Below are positions 1-9,721 of a DNA stretch of 64,000 nt, piece after piece. Below the pieces are notes generated by a model. It ran no database searches. It saw only the letters and a list, made by a program, of their open reading frames with translations, and was not told the origin of the DNA. Made by a program: the position numbers and the translations under genes. This DNA is from Helicobacter sp. 12S02232-10 (lineage in GTDB: Bacteria > Campylobacterota > Campylobacteria > Campylobacterales > Helicobacteraceae): NCBI RefSeq assembly GCF_002272895.1, contig NZ_MLAQ01000001.1, positions 45,800 to 109,799 of the forward strand. Direction: 5' to 3'. Each line of letters starts with the position of its first letter. Position 1 is the first letter of the stretch.

Positions 1-2313
1 AAGACAGAGGTTTTTCCAAGGAGAATCTGTTTGAATAAGCATACATTTCTCAAATGATTTTTTTGCTCCTTGTACATCTTTTTGGAGATTTTGTATTGAA
101 GCTTTAGTATAGAGAGCTTTTTGTTTTTGTTCATCATTGAGATTTTTTAAAAGTAGCTCATTGACTTGAACCAACGCTTCTTGAGGTTTGTTTGAGCGAA
201 TTAGGGAGTTGATGAGTTCAAACTCTACATAAGGAGTGAATTCATCGATTTTATATTTTTTTTGGAGCGCGATGATGTTTTGCGCATAAATTTGTATGGT
301 TGTATCATTTTTAATTTGAGTTTCCCAATTGAGTAGGGTTGCATAAACTTTTATCATTCTTTTATCATTTTTGAATAATTTTTCAAGTTCGTTATAAGTT
401 TTAAAGGCTTCTTCTTTGCTGTTAATATCAGATAGATCAGAAAATAACGTGAATCCAACATCATAATATTGAGATTTTTTGCTTAAAAGTGCTATAGAGA
501 ATGCATCTTTGGCTGCTAAAACTGAAGTTTTATAATTTCCAAGTTTATAGAGATTATTGGCGTCTCGGTAGAGCCACGCTAATTTTTGATCAGTGGTTTT
601 AGCTTGTTGTGCCATTCCCTCAGAGATAATTTGGGCATTTTTATTTAAAGAGGCATTGTAGAGACAATCAAATGCTTTAAGTTTTTGAGATTCATTGAGG
701 TCGTATTGTTGCGTCTGAACCAAATAGATATTAGCATCTTTACAATCATTATCTTGCAGATAGCTTTTAATCAGACTATTGATTGCAAGTTGCACAAATG
801 GAGAATCTTCCCCAAGGTCTTTTCTCATTTCTAAAACTTGTTGGTATTGTTTTTCATCTATGAGTAGCCGGGCTTTAAGTTTTTGAGCTTTTTGGCTTTG
901 TTCGGTATTGGGATATTTTTTAATGATGTAGTTATAGCGTTCGAGCTTCTCTTTGTTGTCGCCTGAGATTTGGAATAGAATTTTATCATCTCTTTTTTTG
1001 ACTTCTTTTATTTTTGGATCTGTCGGATGACTTTTAATATAGTCAAGATTTGCTTGATGTGCCTTGTCGAATTCTCCTGCTTTTTCGTAGAGATTTCCAA
1101 GATCATATCCTATTTGTTTACTGTTAGTATGTTTAAAGAGATATTGGGCAATGTCAGCAGCATTTTTGTAAAGACTATTCTTCTCTAAAAAATTTATGAT
1201 TTTATAAGTTTTTTGAGGATCTAGAACAAAAAATTCTGGATAGGCTTGGAGTACTTTTTCAATCAAATTCGCAGCATTTGTAAAATTTTGTTTTACGATT
1301 TCAAGCCTCGACCAATTGAGGGCGATTTCACTTGCACTTTCAAGGTCTTTTGCTTCAGCATAAGCTTCTTGAAAATAGATGGAGGCTAATCCAATATTGG
1401 AAGCGTTGAGGAAGTCAATGGCTAAGCGCATTTTTGCTAATGGAGCGTATCTGCTTTGAGAATATTCTTGAATGATTCTTTTGTAGTAGTATTGAGACTC
1501 TGAAATGTATCGAATTTCTGAATAAGCTTTTGCCAAAAGGTAAAGTACGTGTGGAATTGATGGATCATTGGGATATTGTTTGATCCAATTTAAAGCTATT
1601 TCAATAATTGCATCCTGTTGTTTTTGATTCAGTTTGGAAAGAGCAATAATTTGGTAGAGATAGAGATCTTTTTTAAAGATTGTATTAGGGTACTGTTTTA
1701 GCGTTGCGTTAATAGTATTTAAGGCTTCATAATACGATTTTTTTTCTAATTCAGATTTTGCTTTCATATATGCGTCAAAATCAAATCCTTTAGAATAAGT
1801 TAAGGGTTTATTATTGATATCGAGTTCTGGAATATAGGGGGTTTGGGCATCAGGTATGAGGACTGGAAAGTTTAATCCCCTAGGGCGCTGATTTGAGAGA
1901 AAAGGAATATGATCTTCATATCCGATGATCTGCCACGCTTGAGATAAGGTTGGTTTTTCTCTGATAATTTGAATGTCTTTTTTGAGATCATTAGGAATGG
2001 CAAAAAGTTTTTGCTTTTGTTTGGGCTCAATATAAAGATGGAATTTGCCATCAATCATTCGGTAATAAAAGTCAAAAAACATTGTTTTTGTAGGTGAAAA
2101 ACCTTCTTGAGGTATTGCATCAATGATACATTCAACGATGTAGCCAGAATCTACATAGTTCGGTTTTTCTGCACACAAGAAAGGTTTAGAACCTTTGATG
2201 TTGAGGACGGAGAAATTTTTTGAGTTTTCTTTTCCGTAATTAACCGTAATTTCAAGAGAATATAAAAAATTTGAAATTAGAAAAATAAGTATAAGTGCTT
2301 TGGAAATGTCCAA
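1..2313 (-). CDS. pflA: PflA, flagellar motor-associated TPR protein (3' end cut by window)
   Basis: About 771 codons are visible; the stop lies beyond base 1. The reading frame begins at a TTG at 2313 with a GGAG ribosome site just upstream, followed by a hydrophobic signal-like segment (residues about 4-18, ending near LYSLEI). The rest is rich in alpha-helical TPR-like repeats, for example around residues 190-330. PflA is a periplasmic motor protein whose loss paralyses the flagellum in Campylobacter and Helicobacter. The call rests on the repeat architecture and on position: H. pylori also has pflA right after nuoN. Only 17 bases separate it from nuoN, so it probably reads through from the complex I operon. 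The H. pylori protein is about 800 residues, so little is missing. Confidence 0.8.
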   Translation of the reverse strand, partial: MDISKALILIFLISNFLYSLEITVNYGKENSKNFSVLNIKGSKPFLCAEKPNYVDSGYIVECIIDAIPQEGFSPTKTMFFDFYYRMIDGKFHLYIEPKQKQKLFAIPNDLKKDIQIIREKPTLSQAWQIIGYEDHIPFLSNQRPRGLNFPVLIPDAQTPYIPELDINNKPLTYSKGFDFDAYMKAKSELEKKSYYEALNTINATLKQYPNTIFKKDLYLYQIIALSKLNQKQQDAIIEIALNWIKQYPNDPSIPHVLYLLAKAYSEIRYISESQYYYKRIIQEYSQSRYAPLAKMRLAIDFLNASNIGLASIYFQEAYAEAKDLESASEIALNWSRLEIVKQNFTNAANLIEKVLQAYPEFFVLDPQKTYKIINFLEKNSLYKNAADIAQYLFKHTNSKQIGYDLGNLYEKAGEFDKAHQANLDYIKSHPTDPKIKEVKKRDDKILFQISGDNKEKLERYNYIIKKYPNTEQSQKAQKLKARLLIDEKQYQQVLEMRKDLGEDSPFVQLAINSLIKSYLQDNDCKDANIYLVQTQQYDLNESQKLKAFDCLYNASLNKNAQIISEGMAQQAKTTDQKLAWLYRDANNLYKLGNYKTSVLAAKDAFSIALLSKKSQYYDVGFTLFSDLSDINSKEEAFKTYNELEKLFKNDKRMIKVYATLLNWETQIKNDTTIQIYAQNIIALQKKYKIDEFTPYVEFELINSLIRSNKPQEALVQVNELLLKNLNDEQKQKALYTKASIQNLQKDVQGAKKSFEKCMLIQTDSPWKNLCL

Positions 2314-2330
2314 TGATTTCTCCAAAAATA

Positions 2331-3824
2331 TTAATAAACACTATTGGTAATGTATTTTGAAGTGATATCAAGCAAAAATTGAACCATAAAAATCGAAAGG
2401 CAACAAATAATGGCTGCAATTCCGATCACACCTTTAATGGAGTAGGTCGCATTTTCTATATAAACTTCTGAATTTTCCTGTGTGACTACAGGCTCTTTGA
2501 GAAACATAAAAACAATTAGTTTAAGGTAATAATAAGCTGCAATTGCACTATTTAGCATCATAATGATTGCAAGCCAAATATAACCAGCATTAATTGCAGA
2601 ACTTACTGCAAGCATTTTACCCCAAAAGACTGCAAAAGGTGGGATACCAGCAAGACTAAACATAAAAATAGCTAATAAGATAGCCATGAGTGGATAAACC
2701 CTTACAAGACCTTGAAATTTTGAATAAGGATGATCGTAATGGGAGTGCCAAAGCTTTTTTTTATTTTTTGATAGCCAAAGGATAGCAAATGCACCAATGT
2801 TCGTAAAAAGAAACATAAACCAATAAATGAACATTGCATTTTGACTTTGAGTTGTATTGATAAAAATACAGGCTAATGCAAATCCTGAATGGGATATGGA
2901 GCTAAAGGATAGCATTCTTTTAATATCTTCTTGCATAAATGCCATAATATTAGGAAGAGTGATCGTGATGATGACAAGGATATAGAGTAAATCTTCAATC
3001 CACGGAATTTCTGATTTAATGAAGACATCAAAAATCCTGATGGCTACAGCAAAACCTGCAATTTTTGGAACAATGGAGATGTATCCTGCCAAAACTGGAT
3101 TGCTTCCCTCATAAACATCGGGCATCCAAGTATGAAAAGGAACTAGAGAAATTTTAAATCCGATGGCTCCAATCATAAATATGAACCCCGTTATAAGCAA
3201 AAGGGTTGGTTCAAAATTATTTTGATAAATAGTAGCTACAATATTGTGAATTTCAATATTTCCGGTAGCCAGATAAAGAATCATTGCCCCAATGGCATAA
3301 AATGCGCTTGCCAAAACTCCCATTACAAAATATTTGATAGCTGCCTCTATGCCTGTATTTTCATCATTAAACGCAATAAGGACACATAGAGAAAGCGAAG
3401 CGATTTCTAATCCCAATAAAATTAAAATTAAATTGTCGCTTGAAACCATAAACTGAAAGCCTGCAGTCATAAATAAATAAAGCGGATAAAATTCAGGAGT
3501 TTGAAACTCTGCATAGCGCTCTTTTGAAATGGCTAGAAAGATAAAAAATAAACTAGCAACAAGAATGATAATTTGGGTTAAAATTGAAATGCCATCAAGT
3601 CTGATAGTGCCAAAAAATCCCAAATCAAATCCATTTAAACCCAATACAAAAGCCAAGTCAATAGCAATAAATAGCATACATAGCGCTACGTTGAGACTAC
3701 GTGAAAATTTTAAGGTAAAAGCATTTGCACTGAGGATACAAATGGCTCCAAAAATGGTAATAAACATAGGCAAAAGAGTGTGGAATTTTAAGTCTGTAAA
3801 AGGAATGTAAAAATTTTCTAGCAT
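2331..3824 (-). CDS. nuoN: NADH-quinone oxidoreductase subunit N
   Basis: A 497-residue polytopic membrane protein of the antiporter-like NuoL/M/N family, which forms one proton-pumping unit of complex I in the inner membrane. The family core is visible: a conserved Lys/His-bearing helix region near FHTWMPDVYEGSNP (about residues 230-245) and the loop around FMQEDIKRMLSFSSISHSG, with many hydrophobic helices throughout. It is the last nuo gene, starts 1 base after the nuoM stop, and is followed closely by pflA. Length is normal for the family. Confidence 0.96.
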   Translation of the reverse strand: MLENFYIPFTDLKFHTLLPMFITIFGAICILSANAFTLKFSRSLNVALCMLFIAIDLAFVLGLNGFDLGFFGTIRLDGISILTQIIILVASLFFIFLAISKERYAEFQTPEFYPLYLFMTAGFQFMVSSDNLILILLGLEIASLSLCVLIAFNDENTGIEAAIKYFVMGVLASAFYAIGAMILYLATGNIEIHNIVATIYQNNFEPTLLLITGFIFMIGAIGFKISLVPFHTWMPDVYEGSNPVLAGYISIVPKIAGFAVAIRIFDVFIKSEIPWIEDLLYILVIITITLPNIMAFMQEDIKRMLSFSSISHSGFALACIFINTTQSQNAMFIYWFMFLFTNIGAFAILWLSKNKKKLWHSHYDHPYSKFQGLVRVYPLMAILLAIFMFSLAGIPPFAVFWGKMLAVSSAINAGYIWLAIIMMLNSAIAAYYYLKLIVFMFLKEPVVTQENSEVYIENATYSIKGVIGIAAIICCLSIFMVQFLLDITSKYITNSVY

Positions 3825-3825
3825 A

Positions 3826-5391
3826 TCACGCCTCTCTGATTGGTTTGGGATTTTTGTTCAAGTCTTGAACCGATTCGTTTTTAAGCATAGATTTTTGTAG
3901 ATAGTTTTTTGTTTTTTCTTTGACGGATCGATCATTCATAATTTGCAAAAGTTGTTCAGAACTATTTTGGATTGGGGTTAAAAGAGGTTTTGGATAAATG
4001 CCCAGAAAAATAATCGCAATCACAAGGGGAGTTAGAACACTCATTTCTCTAGGACAAAGATCTTTTAAAACAATATTTTTAATATTTTTGACAGATCCAA
4101 AAAATACTTTTTTATATAGATTGAGCATATAAATTGCTGAAATGACAATGCTTGTTCCTGCTAACAGGGTAATAACAGGGTGGATTTTGAAAAATCCCAA
4201 TAAACTAAAAAATTCGCCGACAAAACCTACGGTTAAGGGAAGACCTACATTTGCCATCATTACTATTCCAAAAATAACTGCAAAATTTGGCATTACTTGT
4301 GCCAGCCCTCCAAATTCTGAAATTTGCCTTGTTTTCCTTCTGTGATAGATCATTCCTACTAGCATAAACAAAGCACCGCTTACAATGCCGTGTCCGACCA
4401 TTGTAAATACCGAACCTCCAATTCCTTCAAGATTGAGGGCAAAAATACCAATAACTGCTACACCCATATGGGATATGGAACTGTAAGCGACTACTTGCTT
4501 CATATCTTTTTGAACAAAAGCAAGCATACCCCCATAAATCACCATAAAAAGAGCTAAAATTGCTATAGGAACTATAAGAGCAAAACTTGCATCGGGGAAA
4601 AGAGGAAGAGAGAAACGCACCAAAGCATATGTACCCATTTTAAGAAGCACAGCAGCTAAAATGACAGATCCTAGTGTCGGGGCATCTCCATAAGCGTGAG
4701 GAAGCCAAGTATGAAAAGGAAAAATAGGGATTTTTACGGCTATACTGATGAAGAATGCTAAAAATAGCCATAGTTGAATATCAAAAGGCAAGACAAGACT
4801 ATACCAGTCTAAAATATCAAAACTCCATCCTCCTGAAGCGATAAAATAAAGATAGCCAAAATAAAGTATGCCGATAAACATAATTAGAGAGGCAAAAAAA
4901 GTATATAAGAAAAATTTTAGTGCAGCATAAATTTTTTCTCCGGTTCCCCAAGCTCCTATCATATAAAGAATCGGCACTAGAGATATTTCCCAGAAAATAT
5001 AAAATAAAACCATATTTAGTGATGAAAATACACCCATTAAGATGCTTTCTAAAAGCAACAGACAGACAACGAGATGATTTTTATCATTGGGTTGATTGAG
5101 ATAAATGGTTGTTAAAAAGATGATAAAAGCGTTTAAAACCAATAAGAAAAGCGAAATCCCATCGATACCAACGTGATAATTGATTCCATAATCAGGAATA
5201 AGTGCAAAGGCATTTTCAAATTGCATATTTGGATTGGAATAATCAAAGCCCATCCAAAGTGCTGCGACCAAAATGAGCTCAATAAGTCCGATAGTGATGC
5301 CATAGGGTTTGGCAACATTGTTATCCATAATAAAAACAAATACGGAGGCTAGAGCAGGAAAGAAAATAACGATACTGAGTAAATAATCCAT
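3826..5391 (-). CDS. nuoM: NADH-quinone oxidoreductase subunit M
   Basis: A 521-residue antiporter-like subunit of complex I. Visible signatures are the proton-channel motif PFHTWLPHAYGDAPTLGS, the following VILAAVLLKMGTYALVRF helix and the QKDMKQVVAYSSISHMG loop. It sits in the membrane arm between NuoL and NuoN. The C-terminal 40 or so residues are charged and lysine-rich (around KEKTKNYLQKS), a hydrophilic tail on the last helix. Spacing to nuoL is 3 bases and to nuoN 1 base, so translation is likely coupled along the operon. Confidence 0.96.
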   Translation of the reverse strand: MDYLLSIVIFFPALASVFVFIMDNNVAKPYGITIGLIELILVAALWMGFDYSNPNMQFENAFALIPDYGINYHVGIDGISLFLLVLNAFIIFLTTIYLNQPNDKNHLVVCLLLLESILMGVFSSLNMVLFYIFWEISLVPILYMIGAWGTGEKIYAALKFFLYTFFASLIMFIGILYFGYLYFIASGGWSFDILDWYSLVLPFDIQLWLFLAFFISIAVKIPIFPFHTWLPHAYGDAPTLGSVILAAVLLKMGTYALVRFSLPLFPDASFALIVPIAILALFMVIYGGMLAFVQKDMKQVVAYSSISHMGVAVIGIFALNLEGIGGSVFTMVGHGIVSGALFMLVGMIYHRRKTRQISEFGGLAQVMPNFAVIFGIVMMANVGLPLTVGFVGEFFSLLGFFKIHPVITLLAGTSIVISAIYMLNLYKKVFFGSVKNIKNIVLKDLCPREMSVLTPLVIAIIFLGIYPKPLLTPIQNSSEQLLQIMNDRSVKEKTKNYLQKSMLKNESVQDLNKNPKPIREA

Positions 5392-5394
5392 AAA

Positions 5395-7260
5395 TTACCT
5401 CCAAAATCCAATGATTGCAAAAACAAGCATTATAAGAATGCCAAAACTCATCAATCGGAGCGAACGGGTAAGGTTTCCATTCTGAATGAATTGCAGCATT
5501 TTGCTGAGCCAAATTAAAATTTTACCAATACTATCCACGGTTGCATCAATAATTTTTATTTCAATTTTTTTCCATAAGAAATCGGCTATGACTCCATAGG
5601 GAATAATGAAAATTTTTTTATAAATTTGAGGAATATAATATTGATTGTACAGGAGTTTGTAAAAAAAGCCTCTTTCGGCTTCTTGGTATCCTTGTCGATA
5701 TTTATAAACCGCATACAAGATTGATAAAATTGCTATAAGACTTGTGATGGCAATTAAAATCAAAACAGGGGCGTGAAATTGCTTCATTAAAGGAATGCTT
5801 TGATAAATAAAATGGGAAAAGTTCTCTTCAAAAAAGCCTGAAATAATAGCCAAAAGAACCAATGGAGACATCGCATAGAGCATAAACGATTTGGCTTCAT
5901 GTGGATGAGAAATCGAATGACGTTTAGAACCAAAGAAAACAAGCATAATGAGTCTAAAACTATAAAAGGCTGTCATACCTGCGCCGATTAACAGCAATAA
6001 CCATAAGAAGTAATGCCCACTACCAAATGCGACTTCTAAAATTTTGTCTTTTGAAAAAAATCCTGCAAACGGATAGATACCCGAAAGAGCAGCTGAAGCA
6101 ATGATCATAAAAATACAAGTTACTTTTAAGGGTTTAAAAAGTTTTCCCATTTTTGTAATGTCAAGATTGTCTTCCATCGCATGCATTACATTGCCTGCTC
6201 CTAAGAATAAAAGAGATTTGAAAAAGGCGTGTGTGAATAAATGAAATAAAGCAATCCAATAAGCACCGATACCAGCTGCTACAAACATATAGCCGAGCTG
6301 GGAGAGAGTAGAATAAGCAATAATTCTTTTAAGATCTTTATTGACAAGTGCCATACTTGCTCCAAATATCGCTACAAATGCCCCAAGACAAGCTATAAAG
6401 TAGCCAAGATGTGGAATCATTTCATACAATGGATTTGATCGAATCAAGAGATACACCCCTGCAGTTACCATCGTAGCAGCGTGGATAAGTGCTGAAACGG
6501 GTGTTGGTCCTTCCATAGCATTGGCAAGCCAAGTATGCAAAGGAAATTGGGCAGATTTTCCCATAGCCCCAATGAATAGTAAGATTCCTATTATTGTTAG
6601 GTAAGAATTTGGTATATCGACATTTTGGATCATATCAAAAACTTGTGCATATTTGAGAGTTCCAAATACCCAATAAATCATAATAATGCCAAGAAGCATT
6701 CCAAGATCAGCGATTCTATTCATTACAAAGGCTTCGATTGAGGCTGCATTTGCGCTTGTTCGATCATACCAAAAGCCAATGAGAAGATAGGAACATAATC
6801 CCACGCCTTCCCATCCGATAAATAGCCCTAAAAAATTATCACTCATTACTAAAATAATCATTGAGAATACAAAGCCTGAGAGATAGCTGAAGTAGCGATT
6901 ATAGCCGGGATCTTTTTCCATATAGCCGATTGAATAGACATGAACTAAGAATGAAACAAGGCTTACAACCAGAATCATTGTCGCGCTGATAGAATCAAGA
7001 ACAAAAGAAAAATCTGTGTTAAAATCCCCTAAAACCATCCAATCCATTAGTGTAAAATCAAAACTCACACCATTAGCAGTGGAAATGAATAAAATGACAG
7101 AAGCGATAAAAGATATAAAAATTAAAAAGGAATTTAAAACCCCAACGTGAAAGGATTTTTCTTTACTTCCCCAGAATCCTGCATATATAGCTCCTATAAG
7201 CGGTGAAAAAATAACTAGAGATAAGAGAAAAATATAGTGCGAATCAGATAAAAAATTCAT
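5395..7260 (-). CDS. nuoL: NADH-quinone oxidoreductase subunit L
   Basis: A 621-residue distal antiporter-like subunit of complex I. Conserved stretches include GWEGVGLCSYLLIGFW (about residues 150-165), FPLHTWLANAMEGPTPVSA and the NKDLKRIIAYSTLSQLGYM loop. The C-terminal part contains the extended amphipathic region expected for NuoL (about residues 510-600) and ends in a hydrophobic anchor helix. Length is typical. It starts 2 bases after the nuoK stop and keeps operon order. Confidence 0.96.
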   Translation of the reverse strand: MNFLSDSHYIFLLSLVIFSPLIGAIYAGFWGSKEKSFHVGVLNSFLIFISFIASVILFISTANGVSFDFTLMDWMVLGDFNTDFSFVLDSISATMILVVSLVSFLVHVYSIGYMEKDPGYNRYFSYLSGFVFSMIILVMSDNFLGLFIGWEGVGLCSYLLIGFWYDRTSANAASIEAFVMNRIADLGMLLGIIMIYWVFGTLKYAQVFDMIQNVDIPNSYLTIIGILLFIGAMGKSAQFPLHTWLANAMEGPTPVSALIHAATMVTAGVYLLIRSNPLYEMIPHLGYFIACLGAFVAIFGASMALVNKDLKRIIAYSTLSQLGYMFVAAGIGAYWIALFHLFTHAFFKSLLFLGAGNVMHAMEDNLDITKMGKLFKPLKVTCIFMIIASAALSGIYPFAGFFSKDKILEVAFGSGHYFLWLLLLIGAGMTAFYSFRLIMLVFFGSKRHSISHPHEAKSFMLYAMSPLVLLAIISGFFEENFSHFIYQSIPLMKQFHAPVLILIAITSLIAILSILYAVYKYRQGYQEAERGFFYKLLYNQYYIPQIYKKIFIIPYGVIADFLWKKIEIKIIDATVDSIGKILIWLSKMLQFIQNGNLTRSLRLMSFGILIMLVFAIIGFWR

Positions 7261-7262
7261 AT

Positions 7263-7565
7263 TTAACCTTTCATAGTATTGAGATTGTCAATATCAAGGG
7301 TTTTATGTTTTTTAAACCACATAATAACAAGCCCCAATCCGATGGCCACTTCGCTTGCTGCGATAGCAATGATAAAAAGAGCAAACATTTGCCCATTCAT
7401 ATCGCCCATAAAGCTTCCTATCGCTACAAAACCGATATTGACGGCATTGAGCATAATTTCTGTTGAAAAAAATAGCATTAAAATATTTTTTCGTCTTAAA
7501 ACACCTGCTAACCCGATGCAAAATAGGAGTCCTGAAAGAACTAAATAATGTCCAAGACTTATCAT
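7263..7565 (-). CDS. nuoK: NADH-quinone oxidoreductase subunit K
   Basis: A 100-residue protein with three transmembrane helices. The membrane-buried glutamates used in proton transfer by NuoK are present in the helices reading STEIMLNAVNIGF and AIAASEVAIGLGLVI. Its ATG overlaps the nuoJ stop by four bases (ATGA), which indicates translational coupling. Length matches the family closely. Confidence 0.96.
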   Translation of the reverse strand: MISLGHYLVLSGLLFCIGLAGVLRRKNILMLFFSTEIMLNAVNIGFVAIGSFMGDMNGQMFALFIIAIAASEVAIGLGLVIMWFKKHKTLDIDNLNTMKG

Positions 7566-8128
7566 AATACTTCCTTTATTTGTTCTTCAGATTTTTGGTC
7601 TTCAGAGGGAAAATGAACCTTTCGAATACCAGTGGCAATTCCTCCGATCATTGCTCCCAAAAGCATAATTGCAGCAACTTCAAAAGGAATGAGATATTTT
7701 GTAAATAGCACATAACCGACCAGTTCAATATTGCTCATTTTCTCATTGATTGCTAAAGTCGTATCCATTTGATTGTTCATCAGATTTTGAGAAATAATGG
7801 GGGCACCAAAAATAAGTGTAAGGATCACAGCTATACCAAATACCAACAAATAAAGAATTTTTGGAGAATGCGTGCGTTCAATTACATCTTGAGAACTATC
7901 AAAAAACATCATTCCAAAAGCATACATTACAATCACTGCTCCAGCATAAACAGCAATCTGAACCACTCCCATAAACTCTGCATTCAATAAAAAGAAAAAT
8001 GCGGATATAAAAATCAGTCCGCTTGCAAGAGCAGTAATAGCATATAGGACATTCTTGGTTGTTACCACGATGAGAAACATAGATAAACTCAAAGCGGCAA
8101 AAAAATAAAAGGCTATCACTTCAAACAT
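7562..8128 (-). CDS. nuoJ: NADH-quinone oxidoreductase subunit J
   Basis: A 188-residue membrane subunit of complex I. The conserved helix around MGVVQIAVYAGAVIVMYAFG (about residues 54-73) carries the pi-bulge region typical of NuoJ. Five hydrophobic helices are apparent, ending in a charged tail rich in Glu and Lys. It lies between nuoI and nuoK in standard order, with the stop overlapping the nuoK start. Confidence 0.95.
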   Translation of the reverse strand: MFEVIAFYFFAALSLSMFLIVVTTKNVLYAITALASGLIFISAFFFLLNAEFMGVVQIAVYAGAVIVMYAFGMMFFDSSQDVIERTHSPKILYLLVFGIAVILTLIFGAPIISQNLMNNQMDTTLAINEKMSNIELVGYVLFTKYLIPFEVAAIMLLGAMIGGIATGIRKVHFPSEDQKSEEQIKEVL

Positions 8129-8137
8129 TTGTATCTC

Positions 8138-8722
8138 CTAATAATCCAAAGGGGTTTTTTTGATTTTTGTATCCGCATCCAAACTTGGAGAGCCAAAACC
8201 TTGAAATTCTTGCTGAGAATGATTTTTTGCTTCCTGCATATCTTTCAAAAAATCTTCCTTAATTCCAAAGTGTGCTCTTTGCTCGCTCGCATTTTCAAAT
8301 CTATCTCCCATAACAATTGCAAGTTCGGGACATACTTCTGCGCATAGCCCGCAATAAATGCAACGTCCTAAATTGATGGTATAACTATCAATTTTTTTTC
8401 TGCCATCATTTCCTTTGTGCGTGATGATACGAATGCAGTTACTTGTACAAATTTTTTCACACAAACCACATCCGATACATCTTTCTTCTCCAGATTCAAG
8501 CAATCTTTGCAAATTATGGACTGCTCGATATCTTGGGCTTAGTGGCAGGGTTTCTAAAGGGTATTGCACTGTCACATTTTTGCTGAAAAACTCCTTGAGC
8601 GTGAGTGCAAGTCCCTTAAAAAGATCCATTCCGAATATGGTTTTAAGACTTTTAAAGAATTTTTGAGGGTTATTTGTGGGTGTGGGTAAGGCTTCCACCC
8701 ATTTATAGCTTTGTTTTGCCAT
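8138..8722 (-). CDS. nuoI: NADH-quinone oxidoreductase subunit I, 2x[4Fe-4S] protein
   Basis: A 194-residue peripheral-arm subunit carrying clusters N6a and N6b. Two ferredoxin motifs are visible: [15 protein letters not shown] (about residues 77-91) and [12 protein letters not shown] (about residues 117-128). In the first motif the last cysteine follows T-S-N rather than a CP pair, a small departure from the E. coli form. The N-terminal part includes a membrane-associating amphipathic region. It is 9 bases downstream of nuoH in the same operon. Confidence 0.96.
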   Translation of the reverse strand: MAKQSYKWVEALPTPTNNPQKFFKSLKTIFGMDLFKGLALTLKEFFSKNVTVQYPLETLPLSPRYRAVHNLQRLLESGEERCIGCGLCEKICTSNCIRIITHKGNDGRKKIDSYTINLGRCIYCGLCAEVCPELAIVMGDRFENASEQRAHFGIKEDFLKDMQEAKNHSQQEFQGFGSPSLDADTKIKKTPLDY

Positions 8723-8731
8723 TTAATTCTC

Positions 8732-9721
8732 CTAGAGTAAGATCGCAATGCCAGTGATTAAAATATTAATCAACGCCAAGGGCATCATTATTTTCCAGCA
8801 CATATGCATCAATTGATCGGGTCTGACGTGGGCAAATGTAGCTCTTGCCCACATTGCCAAAAATACAAAAAAACAAACTTTTAAAATAATAGCGATGCCA
8901 CCAGGTATAAACCATAAAGGATTGTACCCCCCAAAAAAGATCAATGAGATCACAAAGCAGAATGCAAATAAATGTGCATATTCTGCTAAGAAAAACATTC
9001 CCCATTTCAGACCGCTATATTCAGTGGCATAACCGGCTACGATTTCAGCTTCGTGTTCCAAAAGATCAAAAGGAGTTCGATTAAGCTCAGCATAGCTTGC
9101 GACTAAAAATAATACAAAGGCTAAGGGCTGCTTAAATACTAGCCAGTTTGATATCCCTCCAGATTGATAATTATTGATTTCAATTAAAGATAAAGAACCC
9201 ACAATCATTAATGGAGCCAAAATAGTCAAAGTGCTTACAACCTCAAAGCTCAAAAGTTGAATAGCTGCTCTTGCAGCCCCAATAAGAGAATATTTACTTC
9301 TAGAAGCAAGACCGGCAAGTAATGGGGCATAAATACCTACAGACCCTATTGCCAAAAAGAATAAAAGACCGACGTTGATATCTGAAATGACAGGTTTGAT
9401 ACGATAACCAAATAGAGTAAAGTCGCCAAAAAATGGGATCGGAGCCATTGATATAAATGCACTCATCATTGCTATGATAGGGGCGATGGTAAAGATAAGT
9501 TTATTGGCATTTTGAGGCACAATATCTTCTTTGCTAAAAAGCTTGATACCATCGGCAACTACCTGAAAAAGTCCCCAAGGACCAACATAGACAGGTCCTA
9601 ATCTTCGTTGGAAAAATGCCAAAATTTTTCTTTCCAAATAAGTAGTAAATCCACCTAAGAATGAAAAGACAGCAACGACGACTAAAATTTTAATCAGAGT
9701 TTCTATTATAAATGCGCTCAT
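8732..9721 (-). CDS. nuoH: NADH-quinone oxidoreductase subunit H
   Basis: A 329-residue membrane subunit at the junction of the arms, forming much of the quinone chamber. Conserved signatures are the N-terminal ERKILAFFQRRLGP (about residues 30-43) with VGPWGLFQVVADGIKLF, and the acidic loop LNRTPFDLLEHEAEIVAGY (about residues 214-232). Its ATG overlaps the stop of the upstream nuoG by four bases. Length is normal. Confidence 0.97.
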   Translation of the reverse strand: MSAFIIETLIKILVVVAVFSFLGGFTTYLERKILAFFQRRLGPVYVGPWGLFQVVADGIKLFSKEDIVPQNANKLIFTIAPIIAMMSAFISMAPIPFFGDFTLFGYRIKPVISDINVGLLFFLAIGSVGIYAPLLAGLASRSKYSLIGAARAAIQLLSFEVVSTLTILAPLMIVGSLSLIEINNYQSGGISNWLVFKQPLAFVLFLVASYAELNRTPFDLLEHEAEIVAGYATEYSGLKWGMFFLAEYAHLFAFCFVISLIFFGGYNPLWFIPGGIAIILKVCFFVFLAMWARATFAHVRPDQLMHMCWKIMMPLALINILITGIAILL

